DNA of 64,000 nucleotides from Hymenolepis diminuta. Taxonomy: Eukaryota > Platyhelminthes > Cestoda > Cyclophyllidea > Hymenolepididae. The DNA is taken from NCBI GenBank assembly GCA_900708905.1, contig CAADRB010000007.1, positions 294,146 to 358,145 on the forward strand, given 5' to 3'. A program made the translations under genes and the position numbers. The notes below the pieces were generated by a model. That model made no database searches and had not been told where the DNA came from. It was given only the letters and a program-made list of their open reading frames with translations. Positions 39,001 through 48,500 of this stretch are shown one piece after another. The first letter of the stretch is position 1, and every line of letters starts with the position of its first letter.

Positions 39001-40481
39001 GATACAGAGTAAATATGCTTCAATAAAGTTAAACTATAAAAAAATGCAAATATTCGTTCCCAGATTATGAAAGCAATTAAACTGAGGAAAGAGAAAGAAA
39101 CTGAAGCTCAAATAATGTAGTGCCACCACAATCCCTTCAAAAAACCGTATCATTTCTCCCATAATTATATACAGTACTTCTTTTCTTTCACGTGGGTAAT
39201 GATAGCACTCAAAATGGATAATAGACAATCGAATATTCACTGACACTTACCAGAAGGCGAAATATGCTTTGTCGTGAGGAATGGATGAGAGAGAAAAGAG
39301 GCTATAGTTTGAAATGAAAATCAGTATCAATATTCCTCAAAATTAAGAGAAAACGGACTGGAAGAAAATTTTGCTTACGAAAATCTATACGATCACTTGC
39401 TTTTCTAACGAGCATTTTGAGTAAGAGATCACGAAGGTTAACACTTGTTCCACTTGGAATCCTACACAGGAAAATAGAGCATTAAAAGGTGATTATGAAA
39501 TTTAAGCAAAAATATATGGAAATAATGTACTTGGGTTTCAAATCAACAGTCTTCAGGTAGATGTTTTTGAGTGCTTCGGGACTGTTGGCAATAAATGGGG
39601 CTTTTCCAACATAGCACTGATAGACTATGATACCCATACTCCAGATATCTGCACGAGCATCATACTTTTGGCACATAAGAACTTCCGGAGCCTGAAACAC
39701 AGAATCAAATAATACGAGTTTGAAAGAAATTTAATTAGCACAGAAAAGGCTACAAATATTACCATATACATGGGCGAACCACACATTGTTTGAGCCATTA
39801 TACCATATTGTAGAAAGCGAGCAAAACCGAAGTCCGCTAGAGAAGAAAACGAAACCAAACATAGTTAGTGGATAAAATAGAACACCAAATTAAATAAACC
39901 AATATACGCACCAAGTTTGAAGGTAATAAGTGGTCCTGGCACATCTTCAACGGAAGCATAATTGCCATAGTAACTGAGGAGGATATTGCCAGGTTTTAAA
40001 TCTCGGTGAACAATGGCTTTCCTGTTCATAGCGTCCATGGCTGAACCTATTTGAATCAGAAAATGTCTAATTGTTTCCTCTGGTAGGGTCTTTTTGCGGT
40101 GAAGGTAATCGTTAAGGTCTCCACCATTGCAAAATTCCATCACAAGATAAACATCACTCTCATTCACACAGTGATCATAAAGTCGAACTATGTGTTCGTG
40201 GTTGAGATCCTAAAGAGTCAACATAACAGAGGAATAAAGACTTACCGCTAAAACAGATATTTCTTTACTCAAGAGACTTTTCGATTTGTCCACATTCTGA
40301 TTTTTTATCATTTGCTTTATGGCAACTTTACGACTTTTATCCTGGATAGGAGAACACAATTACAAATATGTTAACTAACATTTCGAAATCGGCCCTTATA
40401 GACAACAGCGAAAGCCCCGCTTCCCAGAATATCAGCGGGGTTATATTCAAATTTACCCAGTCGGATGTAATTCGATGACAT
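27060..40481 (-). CDS. ULK: ULK1/2 (ATG1/unc-51) autophagy-initiating kinase
   Basis: Serine/threonine kinase that starts autophagosome formation, restrained by TORC1. Exons: 40481-40380, 40341-40246, 40209-39912, 39836-39763, 39691-39531, 39461-39379, 39301-39251, 38109-37444, 34406-34364, 33282-33129, 33063-32994, 32913-32779, 32672-32583, 32280-32195, 30607-30378, 28924-28806, 28722-28523, 27320-27060; 2919 nt, 972 aa. Kinase domain: [15 protein letters not shown] (Lys43), HRDLKPGN (Asp136), [18 protein letters not shown] (Thr182 aligns with human Thr180). The middle is Pro/Ser/Gly-rich with eight prolines at 396-403. YVIV (502-505) in [12 protein letters not shown] aligns with the ULK1 LIR (DDFVMV). 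The C-terminal EAT domain (about 695-940) shows [31 protein letters not shown] and [14 protein letters not shown], each matching vertebrate ULK1/2; it binds ATG13 in known orthologues. The last intron is GC-AG. About 40 residues extend past the usual C-terminus. Confidence 0.95.
27321..28522 (-). other. GC-AG intron in ULK EAT domain
   Basis: The donor reads CTG|GCAAGT, the strong consensus for the minor GC class, and the acceptor is TTTTATAG at 27321. The only nearby GT would break the frame. With the GC site, [13 protein letters not shown] joins [12 protein letters not shown]. The spacing from the alanine pair to the RYR/RYH block (19 residues to the next alanine pair) equals that of human ULK2, so the junction is fixed to the base. 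Confidence 0.85.
28925..30377 (-). other. ULK intron 15, with a repeat copy
   Basis: Joins CG (30378) to A (28924), giving [14 protein letters not shown] 95-codon frame at 29268-29555 runs through a repeat copy and has no homology to the EAT region; it is intronic. Nothing else recognised. Confidence 0.8.
29255..29345 (+). repeat. tRNA-like SINE-type repeat copy
   Basis: Reads GACTCAGCGGTTAACATG (A-box-like), then CAGAGGTCGCGAATTCGATATCC, whose last part is a good match to a Pol III B box, then CATCGATGCACACTCA. Lies in ULK intron 15. Confidence 0.5.
31068..31100 (+). repeat. A-box-like repeat fragment
   Basis: GTCGGTGGCGCAGCGGATAA resembles the start of the tRNA-like repeat family (tRNA A-box pattern TGGCNNAGCGG). 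No B-box half follows, so this is a truncated copy or a chance match. Lies in ULK intron 14. Confidence 0.3.
31965..32060 (-). repeat. tRNA-like SINE-type repeat copy
   Basis: On the minus strand: CAAAGTCAGAAATCATGAGA, TCAGTGTTCATTGG, then GTGATGTGGATGGCCAGCC. The end matches the copy at 22660-22775 (AATGTGGATGGCC). The B box is degenerate. Lies in ULK intron 14. Confidence 0.5.
33283..34363 (-). other. ULK intron 9
   Basis: Between the 43-nt exon 34406-34364 ([13 protein letters not shown]) and the exon starting at 33282. A donor-like CG|GTAAGC near 33855 on the minus strand has no matching open exon of the right phase, so I left it out. Nothing else seen. Confidence 0.6.
34735..34875 (+). 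repeat. tRNA-like SINE-type repeat copy
   Basis: Best preserved copy: GGTGGCGTTAACCGC (A-box-like), AAATAAGTCAGAGATCAGGA, GATCGATGCCCATCGATGCC (B-box-like), then TTCAGTGACTTGAATTAACA and AAAGGCATAGCAC. Confidence 0.6.
34925..35050 (+). repeat. tRNA-like SINE-type repeat copy
   Basis: GTCTGACAAATCAAAGATCA then CGAGATCGATGTTCAACGA, followed by CCAGTGACCAAGATGGCTAA, GCGCATTAGTTAATTCTGGC and AGAGGTAACAC. Immediately follows another copy in the same orientation. Confidence 0.55.
36185..36260 (+). repeat. tRNA-like SINE-type repeat copy (short)
   Basis: Reads CTGCTCGCTTGCAAAATCAG then AGATTGATCCCCATCGGTGG and AATCTGACTAGTAAAGAGG. A shorter or more diverged member of the family. Confidence 0.4.
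38825..38980 (+). repeat. Interspersed repeat, copy A
   Basis: Shares with 48195-48350 the block AACCCAATGATTCCAGAATT, CAAACAAAGTA-GAACC (AACTCAATGTTTCCAGAATT, TAAACAAAGTAGAACC in the other copy), followed by a shared CCTGCTTTC stretch. Same orientation. In ULK intron 7; non-coding. Confidence 0.5.
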
Positions 40482-41278
40482 TTTATCAAAATTAAGATGT
40501 GATAGAGCAAAACATGAATTATAATCTCAAGACTAGGCAGACAGCCGTCCGGTATTATTCATAACATTCGCGCATGTAGGACTCCAAGTGAAGCAAACAA
40601 ACAAATTAACCATCTCTTTTTCGTTAGATTTATTGAGTAACTCCAAATATCAACAAATAAATCTTTTAAATATCATTCAAATGTTTTACTGGTCCCCGCA
40701 AATAATATTTGCTTTACCTGAAATGATATTTTATTTGTTTCAGTAATTTTTTAGAACTTTTGATCCTTTTAGCAAACGATTTGTTTATTTTGAAATCTTA
40801 GACTATCATTTCACTTACTTCTGACAAAATAATGGGATTTATAATTAATGCTTGATGTATCGCAGGCTTGAAGTTTTAATTCAATATATTTCCTCAAAGC
40901 ACCAACATCTAAGTATAGTGAATGAAACAGTCTAGGATAAATCATATATATCGAGTTTCAAGCATCATATTTAGTATCATTTTTAACTACTACAGTATTT
41001 AATCTCGTTTTCTAAAACTTCTTCCAGCAATACGTCATACTATCCCGTTTATAGAAATTAATATCTATCGATAAGGACAAGCTTCGTTTAATCGGAGCGA
41101 CTATTATGTACGTTTGGTCTCTAGAAATCTTCTTAATTCAGTAATCTCAGTGCTTGCCAAAAGTGCATGAACTCTGAGATAAAATTGTTCGTTCTCAAAA
41201 TATACATATTTACAAAATTTCTGAATATGCTGCTCATAAACTTTAGTACCCTTTTAATAGATACAAACAAAGTGTTAC

Positions 41279-41580
41279 AACGTTATGGGGTCTATCGAGG
41301 CCATATCGATCGAATAGATCAGGTCACTCATGTCGTCAGATCAGTTCGGAGGTGGCAGACAAGCCATCCCCAATTTATTCATCAGTAAATTAGGTTTATA
41401 TACGAAGCATTGTCGGAGTCTCGGCGTGATGATAGACATCTGTTGAGGTATCTATGTACAAACACGCAAATACGTGGCGGGACCACCTATGGACACTGTA
41501 GTGGAGATCTTATAGCCAGTTAATCATTTCTAACCCCTAAGTGATGATAACCATCTGCTGGCTATAGCACTGGGTAATTG
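41279..41580 (+). repeat. Interspersed repeat, about 300 bp
   Basis: Similar along its length to the reverse complement of 50300-50630. Shared blocks include CACTGTAGTGG-GATCTTA, ATCATTTCTAA, GATGATAGACA, GTTGAGGTATCTA, CGTCAGATCAGTTCGGAG and CAGTAAATTAGGTTTAT. The two copies lie 9 kb apart in opposite orientation. No coding potential seen; element class unknown. Confidence 0.75.
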
Positions 41581-42105
41581 GATACATGCCAAACTATCAA
41601 CATTTCCAGTCAATAAAGAATCACTATCACCAGACCAATTACCTAATCTAGTTACCACTCGGTCCAGGATGGGCGTACAGAAATGACCAATGAGAAGGCA
41701 GGACCGAAGATGTGCTAAACTGCAATTCCATGCTGCATTAGAAGTTCCCATTGTGGTAAGATAGCTGTTTCCTCTCATTTTATCAGCTTCTTATGTTACT
41801 TAGTCTTTCTTACTCTTAGAGACCTTTATGCCCATTTATTTTATCTGACCTTGTTTATAAAATTTCTAAAATAAATATTCATTTAGACAATGTCTTCTGC
41901 AGTATTGACCTGGAGGTTGGTCCATGTGCTCTAAAAAGTTTTCTGATTTTTATCTCCATTCCAAGTTATGTACAAAACACCGTTCTTTGAGAGCATGAAA
42001 GAGAAATGATTGAACTCCCTAGTGCTCGGCCACTTCCATTATCAATAATCAATTCCCAAGTTTAGAGAGAATTGCTAGAACTACAAAGGCCACTTATTTG
42101 GCGAA

Positions 42106-42309
42106 ATGTTTGAAATAAAGATCATTTCACAATTCAAAATCCTTCCACACTCTTATGAAGCCTATCGAATATTTTCGATGCACTCGAGAGAAACCCGCAT
42201 GAATGGGGCTGTCGATTACGGGATTCCCACACCCACACCTGGATATTCGAAACCACCTGCGGAGAAGCCGTCGCGCCAATCGTTGCTTAACCAGCTGGCC
42301 AATCATTAA
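42106..42309 (+). CDS. Possible terminal exon of a plus-strand gene, unknown
   Basis: The last 45 codons are visibly richer in G+C than the surroundings and read NGAVDYGIPTPTPGYSKPPA then EKPSRQSLLNQLANH before the stop, followed 21 bp later by AATAAA. This looks like a genuine protein C-terminus rather than a chance frame, but I recognise no family and found no upstream exons. The first part of the frame (before about 42180) has ordinary A+T-rich composition and is probably not coding. Confidence 0.3.
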   Translation: MFEIKIISQFKILPHSYEAYRIFSMHSRETRMNGAVDYGIPTPTPGYSKPPAEKPSRQSLLNQLANH

Positions 42310-42330
42310 TCGCCTATTCAAGTCCACATA

Positions 42331-42342
42331 AATAAATTTATT
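42331..42342. terminator. Palindromic polyadenylation signal AATAAATTTATT
   Basis: Reads AATAAA on both strands. On the minus strand it lies about 200 nt past the SMG8 stop and is its best polyadenylation signal. On the plus strand it lies 22 nt past the stop of the candidate frame ending at 42309. Confidence 0.55.
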
Positions 42343-42537
42343 TTGTCAATAGAAACCGTCGATTGAAACATAAATCTTCTTCCTAAGGTTCGAGTAGTCA
42401 GTAGCTCTATAAAGTGGGCCACTAAGAAGTCACAAAACCATATTAATTATAACAAGAGCAGATAAAAATATGTTTACAGTTCAAGTATATTTTGATAGCT
42501 CTTTAGGAAAAAAAGACTAAAAATACAAAAAAACATG

Positions 42538-45500
42538 TCACACGTGGAGAATTTGAATACTTGATTTTAGAAGACAGAAATTCTTCATCTGTGAGAGATC
42601 CTGTGGTCTGTGATACACCACCCCGTCATGTTGATAAGCAAATCTACATTAACAAAGCACAACACATAAATTAAGAAAACTTCAACCTAGAAAAAGAAAT
42701 TTATAATTCATTTAAACTTACGGTAATCTCAGGACCCAAATATATCCTTCCTCCAGATTCACATAGCCTGGTTGTGAACGAAAAATTTCGGTAGCATCTG
42801 GATTTTCTTTTAGGTCCTTCTATTAAAATCAAAACAGGCTGCTGTTTACAAATATTTTAAAAACTTGACTTAAATATTTTCGGTGGATTTGAACGAAGTT
42901 CTCAGACTTCATATCTCATTGAATTATCGGTTGCTAGATTTCCACGCTCGTGTCTGGATAATGCAATCTCGTCATTTGCAACTATTGGCAAACTAGACAG
43001 CTAATCTTTCCCAACGTACCCAAACCTACATAAAGTTAACGTATGCTCGAATCATCACGTGATTCCTAATATCGAATTTATCTTCATAGCATAAAAGTTC
43101 ACCATAGGGGCTACAGGTCTTTTCCCTTCTTACTTCTGGGTCTTAGCAAATGCAGATAAGTGGGCAGTCTAGACTATACCGAAGGCGACGAATCTTTACC
43201 GACAAAACTTCATAAAAATATCTTACAAGTTTATCAAGTGTAGGTCCGAGATGGAATGACGGGCAGCCCTCAGCAACTTGTACAACAGGTGCAAATCGAG
43301 CACGAATTAGAACATTAGGGATAGCAACGTAGACTCGCATCAACTGAGCCCAAGTTGTCGGTTCCTTTGAAGCCTCTCGCTGGGTCCGTGAACATCGACA
43401 GGGTGTGAATATGGGAATGTTCGATTCAAGCAATTCACGGACTGCTCGTTTGACTTCAGTTGATGTCATGTTTCTAATCATGGGTCGGTTGATACCAGCG
43501 AGGAAGAATCGATGACCCAAAGGACATTCCATTTCGTAACCAATGAAGAGTTTCACACTGTCGAAATCCCGTCCACGATTTGAACGACCCTTTGGTCTTG
43601 TCAGTGTAGAAGGGGACTCGTGGAAAAAATGAAGAGGAACATCATTCGGTAGGAGGTAATTACCATCGCGAAGAAATCCTGGTGCAGCGATGCCTACAAT
43701 CAAATCATAAACAATCAGTGGGGAGTTAGAAAGCGATTCTAATTTAACAAAGATGCTGCGTGAAGGATTGAAGTGTCCGTCATACTTACGACGGTATTTC
43801 CAAATAATAGTCATTATCTTCTTTCGGATTATTATACCGTCACCGCTGTTCAAAAAGTCATTAAGAAGTGTCCATTAAAATAGATCCTTTTACCTCTAAT
43901 TTCGTACATATTGGGGCTAGTAGTTAAACAGTTCTCTGAAAATTCTAATTAGTGACAGGAAACGCCAATCGATTATATCTTGAAGCTTTGCAGTCGAATC
44001 CCTTATCCGCTGCACAAGAGAAGATGCGTTCTATAGCTTCACCCATCGTTAAAAGTTCGGAAATTATTAATATGGAAGCCGTACCACCAGCCAGCCTTTT
44101 GAAGTTGATCCATTCCAGTATTATACCTTCTTTTCCACTAAAACAAATTATAACGAGTTTTCGGAATGCAAGAATGCGAATAAATGCGGACCTTCCTTAC
44201 TTAATGCAATTTTCTAAAACCTTCAAAAGAAAATAATACTCTCAAAAGCTATCAACCCGTCAAGGTATTACGATAAGGGAACCTCAACCACCAAAAATTC
44301 CTGGTTTCAAGACTGAAAAACGAAATTTCATTTTCCACTCTCCTTAATAAATGTAACATTGGAAATTATATTTTACCGCGTCAAAATTTTGTACATGATG
44401 TGACCTTTTGATCGATCGAACTGAATAATAATAAGAATAGGAAAAAATAATTTAAAGAACCTACCACGAGAGTGACTGTAGCTAGAGTACTTCCCAAGGC
44501 GATGAATCGACCAGGAAGTATAGAGAGGTATAATATGCAGCATCTGGCCAAGTACAGACATTCCATCACAAAAATCCACCATTGTTTTATTCTTCAACAA
44601 AGAGGAATCCAAAAATGGAGGGGATTCACGAGAGCCCCTCTCATCTGATTTTACTTTTTCCAACTTGCTAAACACATCCACGAATGTCAAGGAATCAAAC
44701 TGGATGGGCAAGTCATCAACTACTGGATTATTCTCCATCTTGACTTGGCCTTTCCTTTCTTCAGAAGGCTTACTTAATTTTTCAGAGCATCCTTCGATGT
44801 ATTTAGGGGCATTTTCAAATAGTTCTAGCTTTCTCATCAACACTTGAGATTCCTTGGAAGTCTCCTCGGCTTCTTTCTTGGGAGAAACGTCATGCTGAAT
44901 GGGATCTACAAGTTTTGGAGCATTCTGTTCTAATCTAGGTTTAATGGACGACTGTTCTACATTTCTCTCTTTATTCCTGGACTCTTGCTCTTTGTCTGTG
45001 TTCTTTCCATCACTGTTGGAGGTCTCCAGAGATTTGCCTCCAGAAAAGGGGGCATTTGTGATCATAGGCGCAATCATATCATCTGTAGACTTTGAGCCTT
45101 CTAAAGTTTCTGTCGGGTTTGTACTTCTGGATTCCTCCTGAACATGAGATATCTCCGTCGAAGTCAAAGTCAAGTTTGACTTCTCCCTTCTCGAAGCATG
45201 TAATTCATGCTGAGACTTCATCTCTAATTTCCCAATAGACGGCGTCTTCTTAGATAACTTCTTTGATTTCTCAGCATATTCTGACACATATGAAGAGATT
45301 TCTTGTAACTCTGATGACTTTTCTGTAACTAGCTGCTCTTTATAAAATGCTTCTTTTTCTTCCACCTCCATGGGTGCACCCTCTGACACGCCAAGTTTTC
45401 CTTGCTTAATCTCAACCCGTTTGACAGACTTGTCTGACTTCTCTTCGACAGATTCCTTCTGGATTGGTACAGAGACCTCCTCTAACTTCTCACCAAGATC

Positions 45501-48500
45501 CACATTCTCCAAGGAAATTTTCTTCGCGTCTGATTTCAGTGAGATTTCTGATTTCTCTACTTCCATCATATACTCTTCAACGCTCTTTTCCGTTCCCTCC
45601 ACATTTGGGACTTTCTTTCGGTTCACCTTTTCATTCATAAAAGGGTCAATTGAATCGCTATTTATCGGTTCAGCCTTCCTGTCAGTAGAACCAGCAGCTA
45701 ATTGCTTCGAATGTTCTTCTTTTTTCGAAGTTCCTTCATTCTCGCTTGACACAGTCTCGGGGATAGCAACTGATTCTGGTGACTTCTTCCTTAAGGTCTC
45801 TTTCTGTTCAAGTTTCATTTGATAGGTGGACTTGCCAGGTCGTTCTGATTGCTTCAATGATGATTTATTCTTCTTTTCTTGGGTTGTTATGACCATCTTT
45901 TCAAAAACAGATTCCAGTTTTACTTCACATTCTTTTTCAGCCGTTACTTCCTCCGTTCCCTTACTTAGTTCTGTATTTTCATTATATTTCTGAACATCCT
46001 GCTCTTTTTCATTCGCTTCCAACTCTTGCTCCTTGCCATCAGACGATATTGATCCTGAAATTCTAGCGGTAATTTTCTCATAGGCGTACTTTTCAACAAG
46101 TTTGTCTTTCTTCAAAGGCTCTTTTTCCATTTCTAGATTCTCTTCTTTATTCCTAGACTCCATTTCAACCCATTTCTCTTCCAACTGTTCGGCAGAATTT
46201 TCAGACTTCTCAGTAGGATCTAAGATTGATTCTGATGGCTCAAATGTTGGTACATTCTTCTTTTTGGAAGAGGCTATAATCACCTTCTCCAACTCTTCTT
46301 CCAATTTTCGATCAGTCTCATATTCATCTGCTTGTGTAATTTTCCTTCCCAAAGCAACCTCAGTGGATGAAGTACATGATTCTGATAGGTTTTCAACCTC
46401 TCCAACTTTGTGATCATCCAGTCCCTCCGTAGGCTTAGATGCTTCTTTAAATATCCCTTCATGGTTTTCATTTTCATTTGAATCTCCATGTTCAGGAATA
46501 ATCTCTTTAGAGGATTTTGTCACTTCCTCAACTGCCGTCTCTTGTGGTCTGATTTTAGAGGATTTAGCAACTGATTCCGACGAATCTTCTATTATTTTTG
46601 CACCTAAAAGAGAGTTTGGTTCAAAAGTGGTTGGCACAAATGCAGGTTCATCCACTACATTAAGCAGATCCCTGTTGAAATATCCAGGACTTTGAGATAA
46701 TCTAGTAGAACAAGACATCTCCTGAATTCCTTTAGACTCCTGTTTCGCGGAATACATGTTTAAAAACTCAAACGGTGTGTGCAAATCGTGGCCTTTTTCC
46801 ATGAGAAACATTGGTGCTAGCGGAATATTCTCGCACTGCATGAGAAATTAAAGAATCAATATTACTAATGAGCATAGAAGATAACATCAAATGAAAAGGT
46901 GAGCAAAATACAGTACCTTATTACAGCATCTAGCTTCCAAGTTGCAGTAGAAGTCCCAATTCGCCTCCTTATAGTCGTAAGGATCGTTCCTAACAGCCAA
47001 AGTTCTACCACAATTGCAAGCACTGACAAAACGCTTATTTGAACGATGGGACATAATAGAGAGGTGTTTCAAACTAGATGTATCTTTAACTATTCCCGAG
47101 AGCGCAGGATCTATCTTGTCTTTCTCCTGTTCAATCATTTTTGCAACACTCCCTATCCATGCGTATTGCCAAGGTGCTTGGAGGTCTACAAAGAGAATTC
47201 ATAAGATATTGAACTGTTGTAGAAATATGCAAAGCGAATAAAAATTAACGTCATATCTTAAACAACCTAAATTTTTATTAATGTTAGCCGTATAGTGCTC
47301 AATCTAATAATCAGCTATGTAGGGTTGATCTAGTATTTATGCTAAAAATATTCATACTACAAAAGACGGAGATTTAGGGAAGCCTATCCAAGTGGCGACG
47401 GAGGAGTTTTGACTTGGGTAAAGGAATAAACGGCCGGATCAATACAAACAAGACCGAACATGTAAAACTCATAGCGGTCACTCTCTAATACCAGCCACAG
47501 AGAAACGGTAATAAAATCGTTTAAAACTGTTCACTGAAGGACCGTTCGAAGAGAAAAAGCGATCTCACCCCTTACTGTGAACGAAGAGTGTACGAGAATG
47601 CAGCATAAGGAGAAAATCGATTGAACATGATTATTATTTATTCTGAAAATCAGAGTAATATTTCAGCTACCACTGTAAGGCCATACCTTATGTAAGTAAC
47701 ATGGATTATTTGATCATGCGGGGCTGGTCTAAATAACATCACAGTCTCTCCTAGCATTAGACGGAACAATGATTTCAGAATCGATTCAAGATAATAAGAT
47801 GGCGTGAAAAAACTTCAGATTTATCTGTGGATCCCTTCATCTTCCCGAATGATTAAATAGTATTTCCTTAAGCTGCAAGGTTAAATCTGACCGAGATTTA
47901 GATTTTACTTAAGCTCTGAAGAGCATAACAAACAACCACAAGAACGGTACACATATCAATTTTTAAATAAACTTTATTGATTGACTTATTACTAGAACTT
48001 GCTTCGAATGAACTCTAGTGAACTCAACCCAATTGGGAAAGCCTTTGCTACTCCTATCTACTTGCTTATGGCTGTAAGAAAAAAACAAATTAATCAAAGT
48101 GCACGACAAACCTTTGATTTAAATCAGATCAGCAAGCTCTGAACCCATCCGAAATTCAGAAAAATCTAGCTTTGGGACGTTTTGAGATTATATCCTATAT
48201 AAGAAAGTGGATAACTCAATGTTTCCAGAATTTAAACAAAGTAGAACCCATGACATCCTGCTTTCATAATATGCACCTATTCGATCCCTCTTTTCATTCC
48301 TTACTAAACAGTTTAGCTGTTTAGCGTGTCTAGATGCTATACCATGTCAGAAATTGTAAAAGACTTTTAACGTTACCATGGATAATAATTAAATTTATTC
48401 GTAATATAAGAATTTTTTTTCATAAAGTAATAAAATTATGAGTTTTCAACCAATTTTGTTATTCTATTGCAAATTGTCACAAACCCCTACCAGAAGGAAC

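Larger units (their letters stand above)
40482..42537. other. Intergenic region between ULK 5' end and SMG8 3' end
   Basis: Should carry the ULK promoter and SMG8 3' UTR. Contains an interspersed repeat (41279-41580) and a possible plus-strand coding end near 42180-42309. The rest is A+T-rich with nothing recognisable. Confidence 0.7.

Noticed and set aside
43694..43853. Upstream part of the minus-strand frame ending in the SMG8 GYEMECPLGHRF exon
   Set aside because: A proper acceptor at 43694 gives phase 2 that fits the preceding exon, and the extra residues have no counterpart in SMG8; it is intron read-through.
44373..44464. C-terminal 29 residues of the 822-codon SMG8 frame
   Set aside because: They follow a clear donor (CTCTCGTG|GTAGGT) after SYSHSRG and are hydrophobic intron read-through.
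45370..45822. 150-codon plus-strand frame, Ser/Phe rich
   Set aside because: Antisense shadow of the Glu/Lys/Ser-rich SMG8 exon; long antisense frames are expected opposite GAA/AAG/TCT codons.
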